Source: Beijerinckiaceae bacterium (GTDB taxonomy: Bacteria > Pseudomonadota > Alphaproteobacteria > Rhizobiales > Beijerinckiaceae). Taken from it: 64,000 nucleotides of DNA. The notes below the pieces were generated by a model. That model was not told the origin of the DNA, searched no databases, and saw nothing but the letters and a program-made list of their open reading frames with translations. The stretch is from NCBI GenBank assembly GCA_027533425.1, contig JAPZUD010000006.1, positions 186,001 through 250,000 on the forward strand, in the 5' to 3' direction. How positions within the stretch are numbered: the first letter of the stretch is position 1; every line of letters starts with the position of its first letter. Shown in pieces: positions 19,179 to 27,495 of the stretch. Both the position numbers and the translations under genes were made by a program.

Positions 19179-20197
19179 TGGCACTGGGTCGGGGCCGGCA
19201 CCGCGAGCGCGGGATCGATTACTGGCCGGGTTTCGTCGATGCCCTGTCGACCCTGCTGCTCGTTTTCATCTTCCTGCTGGCGGTTTTCATGCTTGGCCAG
19301 TTCTTCATCAGCCGTGAGATTGCCGGCAAGGATGACTTCCTCCAGCAACTCAACCAGCGGCTCGCCACGCTGACCGATCTCCTCGCCCTCGAGAAGGATG
19401 CCAAGGATACCGCCGAGCAGCGCCTGCTCGGTCTCCAGGCCACATTGGCGACCGAGAAGGCCGAACGGGAGCGTCTGGAAGGGCTGCTCGGCAGCGCGGG
19501 CGTCGACCAGGCGCGGATCGGTGCGCTCAACCGCGCGGTCGAGGACGAGCGCAATGCCGCTGCCCGTGCCTTCCGCGAGGTCGCGCTGCTGAACCAGCAG
19601 GTCACCGCCATGCGCCAGCAATTGCAGGCGCTGGAAAGCGCCCTCGCCCAGACCGAGACGCGCGAGAAGGATGCCCAGCTCCGCATCGCCGATCTTGGCT
19701 CCCGCCTCAACCTGGCGCTGGCCCAGCGCGTGCAGGAACTGAACCGCTATCGTTCTGACTTTTTCGGCCGCCTGCGCACGGTGCTTGGCAACCGCCCCGA
19801 TATCCGGATCGTCGGCGACCGGTTCGTCTTCCAGTCGGAGATCTTCTTCGGATCAGGGGCGGCGGAGATGGCGGCAACGGGCCGCGAGGAACTCGACAAG
19901 CTCGCCGCCGCGCTGATCGAGCTGGAGCAGACCATTCCGCCCGATATCGGCTGGGTGGCGCGCATCGACGGCCATACGGACAAGCGCCCGCTTTCCGGGG
20001 CCGGCCAGTTCAAGGACAACTGGGATCTTTCCTCTGCCCGCGCCATCGCGGTCGTGCGTTACCTTCAATCGAAAGGCGTCTCGCCGCAACGGCTGGTCGC
20101 GGCCGGTTTCGGCGAATACGCGCCGCTCGATTTCGGTGACACGCCGGAAGCGCTCGCCCGGAACCGGCGGCTCGAACTGAAGCTGACCGAGCGCTGA
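19178..20197 (+). CDS. OmpA/MotB-like peptidoglycan-binding membrane protein
   Basis: A 339-residue protein. It has one N-terminal membrane helix (FVDALSTLLLVFIFLLAVFML, about residues 20-40), with the Asp in the position where MotB-type proteins have theirs. A long coiled coil (about 50-185) follows, and then a C-terminal OmpA-like domain (about 205-339) with IDGHTDKRPL, LSSARAIAVVRYL and NRRLELKL. This is the MotB/OmpA architecture: anchored in the inner membrane, spanning the periplasm and gripping peptidoglycan. The start ATG overlaps the stop of the ExbB/MotA-like gene (TAATG), which argues for a stoichiometric complex. Its physiological role is unknown. Confidence 0.85.
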   Translation: MALGRGRHRERGIDYWPGFVDALSTLLLVFIFLLAVFMLGQFFISREIAGKDDFLQQLNQRLATLTDLLALEKDAKDTAEQRLLGLQATLATEKAERERLEGLLGSAGVDQARIGALNRAVEDERNAAARAFREVALLNQQVTAMRQQLQALESALAQTETREKDAQLRIADLGSRLNLALAQRVQELNRYRSDFFGRLRTVLGNRPDIRIVGDRFVFQSEIFFGSGAAEMAATGREELDKLAAALIELEQTIPPDIGWVARIDGHTDKRPLSGAGQFKDNWDLSSARAIAVVRYLQSKGVSPQRLVAAGFGEYAPLDFGDTPEALARNRRLELKLTER

Positions 20198-20212
20198 GGC
20201 GCGGAAGCCAGG

Positions 20213-22030
20213 TCAGGCAGGGCTGCCCTCCGGGGTCTCGCTGCCGGAGAATTGCAGCTTCGCCAGCCCGGCATAGAGACCGCCGCGCGCCACCAGCGCA
20301 TCATGCGTACCATCCTCGACGATACGGCCCTGATCGATCACGAGGATCCGGTCGGCATGACGGATCGTGGCCAGCCGATGTGCGATGACCAGAGCCGTCC
20401 GCCCCGCCATGGCCCGCTCCAGCGCTTCCTGAACGGCGCGCTCGTTCTCGGCATCGAGCGCCGAGGTTGCCTCGTCGAGCAGCAGGATCGGCGCATCGCG
20501 GAGGATCGCCCGGGCAATGGCAATCCGCTGGCGTTCGCCACCGGACAGGGTGACACCCCTCTCGCCGACCATCGTGTCGAGCCCCGCCTCGAGCCGGGCA
20601 GCAAAACGCATCACGGCGGCCTTCTCGGCCGCCGCCTCGACCTCGGCATCCGTCGCCTCGGGGCGGGCAATGCGGATATTCTCACGGATCGTCTCGGCAA
20701 AGATCACCGGTTCCTGCGGCACGCTGGCCATCAGGCCGCGCAGCGCAACAAGGTGCATCCGCTCGATCGGCACGCCGTCGATCCGGATCTGCCCCGCCTG
20801 CGGGTCATAGAAGCGCATCAAGAGTTGCATCAGGCTGGATTTGCCGGCACCGGACGGGCCGACAATCGCCACCCGCTCACCGGGGCGCATGGTGAAGCGG
20901 ATCGGCCCGATGACGCGGCGTTCCGGCGCGGTCGGATAGGCGAAGCTGACATCCTCGAAGGTGATCTCGCCACGGGCCGGACGCAACGGCGCCACGGGCT
21001 CGGCGGGCTCGACCACGGCTGGCTGCGTCGCCAGCAGGTCCGACAGGCGCTGCGCCGCGCCGGCCGCCTGGCTGAGCTGGCCGAATACTTCCGAGAGCTG
21101 GCCGAGCGCCGAGGCGGCAAAGACCGCGTAGAGTACGAATTGCGACAGCCGGCCGGCGGTCATCTCGCCGGCGATCACGGCCTTGGCTCCGGTCCAGAGC
21201 ACGAAGGTGATGCTTGCAAAGGCGATGAAGATGATCACCGAGGTCAGCACGGCACGCGCACCGGTCGCGGCACGGGCGGCCTCATAGGCGCTGTCAACCG
21301 CCGCGGAGAAGCGCCGGATGGCGGCCTGCTCGCCGGCAAAGGCCTGGACGATGCGGACGGCCCCGATCCGCTCGGTTGCGAAGGAAGCCGCCTCGGCCAG
21401 CGTATCCTGCGCCGCCTGCGACCGGCGGCGCACACCCCGCCCCGCCGCGACGAGCGGCAGGACGATGGCCGGAATGGCCAGCAACACAAGGATGGAAAGG
21501 CTGGGCGAGGTCACGACCATCATCGTGATCGCCCCGACCAGCAGGATCGCGTTCCGCAAGGCGATCGAGGCCGAGGCCCCGAAGGTGGACTTCAGCTCGG
21601 TCGTGTCGGCGGTCAGCCGCGAGACGATCTCGCCCGACCGCGCCTGGTCATAAAAGGCGCCGTCCAGCAGCATCACCCGGCTGAACACGGCGCTGCGGAT
21701 CCGGGCGACCACCCGCTCGCCGATGGTCATGACCATGTAGTAGCGGATGCCGGCCGCCATCGCGAGGCCGATCGTCAGCACGAGGATCATGCCAAAATAG
21801 GCGTCGACGAGGCCCCGGTTCTCGGCCGAGAACCCGAAATCGACCATCCGCCGCACAGCCAGCGGTACGGCCAGTGTCAACAAGGCCGCCGCACAGAGCG
21901 CCAGCAGCGCGATAGCAATCCGCTTCCCCTCTGCCCTGGCGAAGGGCAGCATGACACGCAACGCGGAAAGGTCGAGGCGGGAGAAGCGGCCACCGCCCTG
22001 CGCCTTGGCTTCGCCCTTGGGATCACTCAT
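20213..22030 (-). CDS. ABC exporter, fused permease and ATPase (MsbA-like)
   Basis: A half-transporter of 605 residues, expected to act as a homodimer. The N-terminal part holds six membrane helices. The nucleotide-binding domain has Walker A GPSGAGKSS, Q-loop SVPQEP, signature LSGGERQRIAIARA, Walker B ILLLDEATSALD and switch His in VIAHRLATIRHADR. Such proteins export lipids, lipid A, peptides or drugs. The substrate is not resolved, although the ABCB/MsbA type is common in this lineage. ATG 22030 is preferred (GGAGGAAA upstream); the frame is open to 22120. It is divergent from rpmE. Confidence 0.88.
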   Translation of the reverse strand: MSDPKGEAKAQGGGRFSRLDLSALRVMLPFARAEGKRIAIALLALCAAALLTLAVPLAVRRMVDFGFSAENRGLVDAYFGMILVLTIGLAMAAGIRYYMVMTIGERVVARIRSAVFSRVMLLDGAFYDQARSGEIVSRLTADTTELKSTFGASASIALRNAILLVGAITMMVVTSPSLSILVLLAIPAIVLPLVAAGRGVRRRSQAAQDTLAEAASFATERIGAVRIVQAFAGEQAAIRRFSAAVDSAYEAARAATGARAVLTSVIIFIAFASITFVLWTGAKAVIAGEMTAGRLSQFVLYAVFAASALGQLSEVFGQLSQAAGAAQRLSDLLATQPAVVEPAEPVAPLRPARGEITFEDVSFAYPTAPERRVIGPIRFTMRPGERVAIVGPSGAGKSSLMQLLMRFYDPQAGQIRIDGVPIERMHLVALRGLMASVPQEPVIFAETIRENIRIARPEATDAEVEAAAEKAAVMRFAARLEAGLDTMVGERGVTLSGGERQRIAIARAILRDAPILLLDEATSALDAENERAVQEALERAMAGRTALVIAHRLATIRHADRILVIDQGRIVEDGTHDALVARGGLYAGLAKLQFSGSETPEGSPA

Positions 22031-22215
22031 CGTCGACGGTTTCCTCCGCCGGCCCGGGCCGCCTCGCAACCCCGCCGGATGTTTCATGCGTCTTTGGCCG
22101 CGAGACGCTTGTCGCGTCAAGCGCTCTCATGTATAGGGGCGCTCTCGCGAAGGATTTTGGCGTTTGGGCGGCCAGCGGAAGCGGCCGGCAAGCGGAGTTT
22201 TGAAAGGCTGGTCCC

Positions 22216-22446
22216 ATGAAGGCGGATATTCATCCCGACTATCACTACATCAAGGTCGTGATGACCGACGGTACCGAATTCGTGACCCGTTCGACCTATG
22301 GCAAGGCGAACGACACGATGAACCTCGATATCGACCCGACCTCCCACCCGGCCTGGACCGGCGGCTCGCAGCAGCTGATGGATCGCGGTGGTCGCGTGTC
22401 GAAGTTCAATTCCCGCTTCAGCGGCCTGTCCTTCGGCAAGAAGTAA
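22216..22446 (+). CDS. rpmE: 50S ribosomal protein L31
   Basis: A 76-residue ribosomal protein L31 with the typical [19 protein letters not shown] start, [13 protein letters not shown] and the C-terminal [11 protein letters not shown] signature. There is no cysteine at all, so this is the zinc-independent (C-minus) form normal in rhizobia. It is transcribed alone from the region divergent to the ABC exporter and ends at a strong terminator (22493-22517). Confidence 0.96.
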   Translation: MKADIHPDYHYIKVVMTDGTEFVTRSTYGKANDTMNLDIDPTSHPAWTGGSQQLMDRGGRVSKFNSRFSGLSFGKK

Positions 22447-22492
22447 GGCGGTCCTGCGTCCAGCGGCGCGGTCGATCCCGGAAAAAGACCAG

Positions 22493-22517
22493 AGCCCGCG
22501 CCCCGCGCGGGCTTCTT
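22493..22517 (+). terminator. Rho-independent terminator of rpmE
   Basis: An 8-bp stem AGCCCGCG / CGCGGGCT (22493-22500 with 22506-22513) with a 5-base loop, then TCTT. Confidence 0.82.
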
Positions 22518-22526
22518 GTTGTGTAC

Positions 22527-23075
22527 TCAGGCCAGCTTGGCGCCGAAAGCAGCCGCGAGATGTCCGAGCTGACCGGCAACCGGGTTGCTGGCGGGCGGCG
22601 GCGTCTGCCCCTTGAGATCGTTGTCGATGCGCTGGATACGCGCCTGAAGCACGAGTGACCGGTCGATCAGCCGCCGCAAGGTTTCCGGCAGCTGCGACAG
22701 GACGGCATCGCCCAGTGTCGTATCCTGCATGGCCACCACAACGCGGCGATGCTCACGCTCGGCATCGTCCCGCGACAATTCGCCCTCGTTCACCGCCCGC
22801 TGGAGCAGGAGCCACGAGGTCATCTGCATGAGGCGCGTGGTCAGGCGCATGCTCTCGCTGGCATAGGCCAGCGCGACATTGCGTTCGAGGCCCTTGGATT
22901 CCTCGCGGCCACCGCCATCGAGATAGGCGGCCGTTGCCTCGACGAGTGCCATGCCCTCGCGGAACAGTGCCATGAAGGCATCGGAAGCCAGCATCCTCTC
23001 GGTGAAGGAAACCGTGCCTTCGAGGCCGGCCTTGTCCAGGCCGTGGGGTGTCGGTTCGCGTGTCATATCCTGCAT
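22527..23075 (-). CDS. rcdA: RcdA-like (DUF1465) ClpXP adaptor / regulator of CtrA degradation
   Basis: A 182-residue helical protein of the DUF1465 family, whose Caulobacter member RcdA is an adaptor that helps ClpXP destroy the cell-cycle regulator CtrA. Recognisable segments are FMALFREGMALVEATAAYLDG, ALAYASESMRLTTRLMQMTSWLLLQRAV and a polar C-terminal tail. GGAG lies 6 bases before the ATG. A CtrA-type TTAA-N7-TTAA box (23339-23353) lies about 270 bases upstream, with a terminator and possible small RNA in between. The neighbours DUF1192 and trcR are also alphaproteobacterial cell-cycle-type genes. Confidence 0.85.
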   Translation of the reverse strand: MQDMTREPTPHGLDKAGLEGTVSFTERMLASDAFMALFREGMALVEATAAYLDGGGREESKGLERNVALAYASESMRLTTRLMQMTSWLLLQRAVNEGELSRDDAEREHRRVVVAMQDTTLGDAVLSQLPETLRRLIDRSLVLQARIQRIDNDLKGQTPPPASNPVAGQLGHLAAAFGAKLA

Positions 23076-23220
23076 GTCCGTCTCCGCATCCTCTGTGCCG
23101 CGATGGGACGCGGCCGGTTGATACGGAAGGTTTCTGCAAGACTAACACCAAGCAGGGCGTTCGACAGAACCCCGATGGTCGAATGGTTAACGCCGGCCAC
23201 CCGCAAAAGGCCGTCGGACC

Positions 23221-23247
23221 AAAAAAAAGGATCGCCGGAGCGATCCT
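23221..23247 (-). terminator. Strong Rho-independent terminator in the rcdA upstream gap (minus strand)
   Basis: Read on the minus strand: stem AGGATCGC / GCGATCCT (23240-23247 with 23228-23235), a TCCG tetraloop, then a run of eight T's. It ends a transcript between the DUF1192 gene and rcdA. Confidence 0.9.
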
Positions 23248-23317
23248 GGAATGAGTCCAACAGGGAGGCGTCAAACAGAGTAGCAGGAGCCACTCGGGAT
23301 CCGGCGAACCGGAACGC
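23221..23317 (-). ncRNA. candidate small RNA of about 97 nt (minus strand)
   Basis: Inferred from three signals in order on the minus strand: a CtrA-type box TTTAACAGCTCCTTAAG (about 23339-23354), a -10-like CATAAC (23324-23329) just downstream of it, and the strong terminator at 23228-23247. A transcript from about 23317 would be about 97 nt. No open reading frame of note lies in it. The alternative is that this is just the 3' UTR of the DUF1192 gene, whose stop is 190 bases upstream of the terminator. The promoter is only a weak match. Confidence 0.35.
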
Positions 23318-23338
23318 TCGAAGGTTATGCGAAAGAGC

Positions 23339-23353
23339 TTAAGGAGCTGTTAA
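23339..23353. promoter_or_regulatory. CtrA-type binding box (TTAA-N7-TTAA)
   Basis: TTAA at 23339-23342, seven bases, then TTAA at 23350-23353. It matches the CtrA consensus TTAA-N7-TTAAC on either strand except for the last base. It is in the 362-base gap between rcdA and DUF1192, about 270 bases upstream of rcdA. CtrA control of rcdA is known in Caulobacter; here it is inferred. Confidence 0.5.
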
Positions 23354-23437
23354 ATTCGGACAATTTTCATCAAATGCGTCACATATTTTGATAACCCTAT
23401 GATTTCACGAATTTTTCCGAGCGCTGTGGCTTTCCGG

Positions 23438-23626
23438 CTACCGTTTGAACAAGGCATCGGCCGCCGCCTGGCTGCTCTGCTTTCGCGCATGGGCCTCCTT
23501 CAGCCGCAGGATTTCGGCCTCGAGCTGCGTGATTCGTTCGGTGATCTCGGTCAGCGAGAGCGGCGAGAGGTCCTGACCGATCTCGTGCACCGGCTTCTTC
23601 TTCGGCTTGGCATCATCGTCGAACAT
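23438..23626 (-). CDS. DUF1192-family small protein
   Basis: A 62-residue acidic/basic helical protein. It has an N-terminal MFDDDAKPKKKPVHEIG, then LSLTEITERITQLEAEILRLKEA, the DUF1192 hallmark and a short coiled coil. The start is ATG 23626 after GGGGAAA; the open frame continues 800 bases upstream but that is antisense to trcR and not coding. The function is unknown. The family is confined largely to alphaproteobacteria, and it lies here between rcdA and trcR. Confidence 0.8.
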   Translation of the reverse strand: MFDDDAKPKKKPVHEIGQDLSPLSLTEITERITQLEAEILRLKEAHARKQSSQAAADALFKR

Positions 23627-23806
23627 CGGCGTGTTTCCCCGGATTGGCCTTCTGGGCTGTTGCATGCACCAAATCCGGACAGTATAAGGGCGCATTCCCA
23701 AATTGGCATCGAGACTTGCTCGCTGCGGGCCGCCCCGGGGAAGGCGGCGCGAACGGGAAGACGTATCTGCATGCCCCGGCGGATGGAAAAGCAGGAGATG
23801 TGATCG

Positions 23807-24484
23807 ATGGCAAGCTTGCTGATGCCCAAGGCGACGGCTGTCTGGCTGGTCGAGAATACTGCGCTCACGTTCGACCAGATTGCGGCCTTCTGCAGCCTGC
23901 ATCCGCTGGAAGTGAAGGGCATTGCCGACGGGGACGTGGCTGCCGGGATGAAGGGTCTGGACCCCGTCCAGGCCGGCCAGCTCTCGCGCGAGGAACTCGA
24001 GAAGGCCGAGGGCAATCCCGATTACCGCCTCAGGCTGCTCGAGCCGAAGGTGCGCCTGCCTGACCTGAAGCGCACCAAGGGCCCGCGCTATACGCCGGTC
24101 TCGAAGCGACAGGACCGCCCGAATGCGATCCAGTGGCTCATCAAGAACCATCCCGAGCTGAAGGATGCCCAGATCATCCGCCTCGTCGGTACCACCAAAT
24201 CGACGATCCAGTCGGTCCGCGAGCGGACGCACTGGAATTCCGGCAACCTGCAACCGCTTGATCCGGTGACGCTGGGCCTCTGCTCGCAGATCGATCTCGA
24301 TCTGGAAGTCAGCCGCGCCTCGAAGGATCGTCCGCCGGCCCCGGTGGTCGATACCGGCGCGACGCTCATCCCCGCCGAGCTGACCACAGCCGCCGAGGCC
24401 CCGAAGAAGAAGGTCGAGCTGGATGCCGAGCATGTCTTTGCCCGGCTGAAGGATCTGAAGCCGATCGATTCCGACGAGGAATGA
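23807..24484 (+). CDS. trcR: TrcR-like cell-cycle transcriptional regulator (DUF1013)
   Basis: A 225-residue protein of the DUF1013 family, named TrcR (cell cycle transcriptional regulator) in Caulobacter-type annotations. The N-terminal MPKATAVWLVENTALTFDQI is a helix-turn-helix-like segment. A second, NAIQWLIKNHPELKDAQIIR followed by LVGTTKSTIQSVRERTHWN, strongly resembles a DNA-binding HTH. AGGAG lies 9 bases upstream of the ATG. It is divergent from the DUF1192 gene. Targets are unknown. Confidence 0.85.
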   Translation: MASLLMPKATAVWLVENTALTFDQIAAFCSLHPLEVKGIADGDVAAGMKGLDPVQAGQLSREELEKAEGNPDYRLRLLEPKVRLPDLKRTKGPRYTPVSKRQDRPNAIQWLIKNHPELKDAQIIRLVGTTKSTIQSVRERTHWNSGNLQPLDPVTLGLCSQIDLDLEVSRASKDRPPAPVVDTGATLIPAELTTAAEAPKKKVELDAEHVFARLKDLKPIDSDEE

Positions 24485-24571
24485 TGCCGCCGCCCGCCGG
24501 ATCGACCGGCAGGAACGGAAGTCAGGCGGCCTCCTCCGGGAGCGCCGCCTTTTTCATGCCGGCAGGACCGC

Positions 24572-26476
24572 TCAGGCGATCGTCGTCGCCTTCAACGCCT
24601 CGGCGATCTCGTCAAGGATCGCCGGATCGTCGATCGTGGCCGGCATCGACCAGGCATCACCATCGGCGATCTTCTTCATCGTGCCACGCAGGATCTTGCC
24701 CGACCGCGTCTTAGGCAGACGGTTGACGACAAGCGCAGTCTTGAATGCCGCCACAGGGCCGATCTTGTCGCGCACAAGCGCAACGCATTCCTTGGCAATG
24801 GCTGCATGGGCCTGGTTGCTGCCTGCCTTGAGCACGACGAATCCCACCGGCACCTCGCCCTTGAGCGTATCGCGGGCGCCGATCACCGCGCATTCCGCCA
24901 CGGCCGGATGCGAGGCGAGCACTTCCTCCATGCCGCCGGTGGAGAGGCGATGCCCGGCCACATTGATGATGTCATCGGTGCGGCCCATGATGAAGAGATA
25001 GCCGTCGCCATCGCGATAGCCGGCATCGGCCGTCTTGTAGTAGCCAGGGAACTCCTCGAAATACGCCTCTCGGCAGCGCTCGTCCGCCTGCCAGAGCGTC
25101 GGCAGGGCGCCCGGCGGCAGCGGCAGTTTCACCACGATCGAGCCCATCAGCCCGGACGGAACCTCCTTCCCGGCCTCGTCAACGATATGGATGTCATAAC
25201 CCGGCATCGGCACGGTCGGCGAGCCATGCTTGACCGGCAGCAGGCCGAGGCCGAGCGGGTTGCCGGCAATGCACCAGCCGGTCTCGGTCTGCCACCAATG
25301 GTCGATGACCGGCACGCCGAGCACCTGCTCGGCCCATTTCACCGTATCCGGATCGGCGCGCTCGCCGGCAAGGAACAGCGCCTTGAAATGCGCGAGATCA
25401 TACCGCGCGAGGTGCTTTGCCTCCGGATCCTCCTTGCGGATGGCGCGGAAGGCGGTGGGAGCCGTGAACAGCACCTTGACCCCGTGATCGGAAATCACGC
25501 GCCAGAACGCGCCCGGATCGGGTGTGCCGACCGGCTTGCCTTCATAGAGAATGGTCGTGCAGCCCTTCAGCAGCGGCGCATAGACGATATAGGAATGGCC
25601 GACCACCCAGCCGACATCCGATGCGGCCCAGTAGACATCGCCGGCCTCGACGCCATAGAGCGCCCCCATCGACCAGTGCAAAGCCACCATGTGCCCGCCA
25701 TTGTCCCGGACCACGCCCTTGGGCTTGCCCGTCGTCCCGGATGTGTAGAGCACATAGAGCGGGTCCGTCGCCAGCATCGGCTCGGGCGCAAGCGGCCCCT
25801 TGGCTTCGGCCGCCTCGGTTTCCGCCTGCCAGTCGAAATCGCGGCCCGGCACCAGATCGGCCGCGGCCTGCGGTCTCTGCAGGATGATGCAGCCCTCCGG
25901 CTTGTGCCCGGCCTCCTCGATCGCACGGTCAAGAAGCGGCTTGTAGGCGACAATCCGGCCCGGCTCGAGCCCGCAGGAGGCCGCCAGGATCAGCTTCGGT
26001 CGCGCATCGTCGATGCGGGTCGCAAGTTCGCGCGCCGCGAAGCCGCCGAACACCACCGAATGGATGGCGCCGATCCGGGCGCAGGCCAGCATGGCGATCA
26101 CCGCTTCCGGGATCATCGGCATGTAGAGGATGACGCGGTCGCCCTTGGCGACGCCATGCCCCTTGAGCACATGCCCCAGCGTCTCGACCGCGCGGAGCAG
26201 CTCGGCATAGGTCAGGACACGCTTGGAATCGGTCATCGGGGAATCGTAGATCACCGCCGGCTGGTCGCCGCGGCCGGACGCGACATGCCGGTCCAGGCAG
26301 TTCTGCGAGGTGTTGCAGCGGGCATCCGGGAACCAGCGGCCATAGAGCCCCGAACCGGCGTCGAAAGCCGTCTGCGGCGGCTCGATCCAGTCCAGCGCGC
26401 GGGCCGCATCCAGCCAGAAGGACTCGGGCGCTTCGCGCCAGCTGGAATAGACATCGGAATATCGGCTCTGGAGCAT
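24572..26476 (-). CDS. prpE: propionyl-CoA synthetase (PrpE)
   Basis: A 634-residue acyl-CoA synthetase of the acetyl/propionyl-CoA synthetase group. It has YTSGTTGKPKGVVRDNGG, ALHWSMGALYGVEAGDVYWA, IDHWWQTETGW, the GDGYLFIMGRTDDIINVAGH hinge with LSTGG, and the C-terminal acetylation-site motif PKTRSGKILRGTM. The VVRDNGGHMVAL segment and the N-terminal YSSWREAPESFWLDAA favour propionate (PrpE) over acetate. The start is ATG 26476 with a perfect GGAGG at 5 bases; the frame is open upstream to 26560 without support. It is monocistronic. It is divergent from the DUF4164-zapA genes. Confidence 0.9.
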   Translation of the reverse strand: MLQSRYSDVYSSWREAPESFWLDAARALDWIEPPQTAFDAGSGLYGRWFPDARCNTSQNCLDRHVASGRGDQPAVIYDSPMTDSKRVLTYAELLRAVETLGHVLKGHGVAKGDRVILYMPMIPEAVIAMLACARIGAIHSVVFGGFAARELATRIDDARPKLILAASCGLEPGRIVAYKPLLDRAIEEAGHKPEGCIILQRPQAAADLVPGRDFDWQAETEAAEAKGPLAPEPMLATDPLYVLYTSGTTGKPKGVVRDNGGHMVALHWSMGALYGVEAGDVYWAASDVGWVVGHSYIVYAPLLKGCTTILYEGKPVGTPDPGAFWRVISDHGVKVLFTAPTAFRAIRKEDPEAKHLARYDLAHFKALFLAGERADPDTVKWAEQVLGVPVIDHWWQTETGWCIAGNPLGLGLLPVKHGSPTVPMPGYDIHIVDEAGKEVPSGLMGSIVVKLPLPPGALPTLWQADERCREAYFEEFPGYYKTADAGYRDGDGYLFIMGRTDDIINVAGHRLSTGGMEEVLASHPAVAECAVIGARDTLKGEVPVGFVVLKAGSNQAHAAIAKECVALVRDKIGPVAAFKTALVVNRLPKTRSGKILRGTMKKIADGDAWSMPATIDDPAILDEIAEALKATTIA

Positions 26477-26732
26477 GTTTTCCTCCGCAGGCTTCTTTTG
26501 AGAATATTGTTTCCCATAGCGCGTTCCTCGACCGAATTCTCTTGGCAATTTGTGGAACATGCCTGCCCCGGGAACCTTGCATTCAAGCGCTGAAAACCTT
26601 GCGCATCCGCGTTTCCTCGGTTGACCGGGCGCTCAGGCACTGCATAAGTTTCGCCGTCCAAGCGCCTGTTCGGGTTGGCGCCTCGGGCAGCGCGCATGCG
26701 GCACGGGCCGCGATGCAGAATGGAATGCACCG

Positions 26733-27002
26733 GTGAGCGAGCCGATACGCGAAGCCCTGGCGCGGATGTCCGCAGCCCTGGACCGTCTTGATGCGGCCTC
26801 GCTTCGCCATGCCGACGGGGACCGGGCCCGTCAGACGCTCGAAAGTGAATTGTCCCTCATGCGCGAGGATCGCCACCAGCTGGCTCGCGCCCTTGACGAG
26901 GAGACGGCCGCCCGGCTCCTCGCCGAGACCCACCTCGCTGATCTCGCCCCCCGCATCGACCGCGCCATCGCGGCCCTGCGGCAGAGCCTCGCCCAGGACT
27001 GA
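26733..27002 (+). CDS. DUF4164-family coiled-coil protein upstream of zapA
   Basis: An 89-residue, almost entirely helical protein starting at GTG 26733. It is a heptad-rich sequence (ALARMSAALDRLDAASL, then TLESELSLMREDRHQLARAL), fitting the DUF4164 family found just upstream of zapA in Hyphomicrobiales. The zapA start is 4 bases downstream, so the two are one operon, and a link to the division ring is inferred from that. No GTG alternative nearby looks better. Confidence 0.75.
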   Translation: MSEPIREALARMSAALDRLDAASLRHADGDRARQTLESELSLMREDRHQLARALDEETAARLLAETHLADLAPRIDRAIAALRQSLAQD

Positions 27003-27006
27003 CCGG

Positions 27007-27387
27007 ATGGCCCATGTCACCGTGACCATCGATGGCAAGCAGTTCCGCATGGCCTGCGAGGACGGGCAGGAGCGCCATCTCGAGCAGCTGGCACTCGACC
27101 TCGACAACCGCATCCGCATGGTGCGCGAATCCTTCGGGGAGATCGGCGATCTCCGGCTCACGGTGATGGCGGCGCTGATGGTGACGGACGAATTGTTCGA
27201 GGAGCGCCGCAAGGGCACGGAATTGCGGCAACTGGCCGAGCAGGACCGGCATTCGCGCCAGAACGTGCAGGAAGCGGCCCTCCAGCGCGACAATGCGATC
27301 GCCGCCAGTCTCGACGGCCTGACGCAGCGGATAGATCGCATCGCCCGCATGCTCTCGGCGCCGAAGACCGACACCCGCCACGAATGA
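27007..27387 (+). CDS. zapA: cell division protein ZapA
   Basis: A 126-residue FtsZ-ring-associated protein that bundles FtsZ filaments. The N-terminal globular part reads VTVTIDGKQFRMACEDGQE, with HLEQLALDLDNRIRMVRESF after it; the C-terminal part is a long coiled coil. ATG 27007 gives the canonical N-terminus, although the frame is open upstream to 26788. Directly downstream lies the 6S RNA, the gene order known across proteobacteria (zapA-ssrS). Confidence 0.93.
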   Translation: MAHVTVTIDGKQFRMACEDGQERHLEQLALDLDNRIRMVRESFGEIGDLRLTVMAALMVTDELFEERRKGTELRQLAEQDRHSRQNVQEAALQRDNAIAASLDGLTQRIDRIARMLSAPKTDTRHE

Positions 27388-27460
27388 TGCGCCCGGCATG
27401 AACCGCCACGCGCGGATGATGCCCCGCGCTGCACTTCGTTCCGGATCCTGTCCGAAACCT

Positions 27461-27489
27461 CTTTCCCTGACGCGTCGCAACGCCTACAT
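27461..27489 (+). promoter_or_regulatory. putative promoter of 6S RNA
   Basis: A -35-like CTTTCC (27461-27466), a 17-base spacer and a -10-like CTACAT (27484-27489). The predicted start, about 7 bases on, coincides with the 5' end of the 6S terminal stem at 27496. Confidence 0.5.
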
Positions 27490-27495
27490 TGTCGA

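Noticed and set aside
20252-22219. 655-codon open frame antisense to the ABC exporter
   Set aside because: Complementary to the exporter's Walker and signature motifs; the exporter is clearly the gene.
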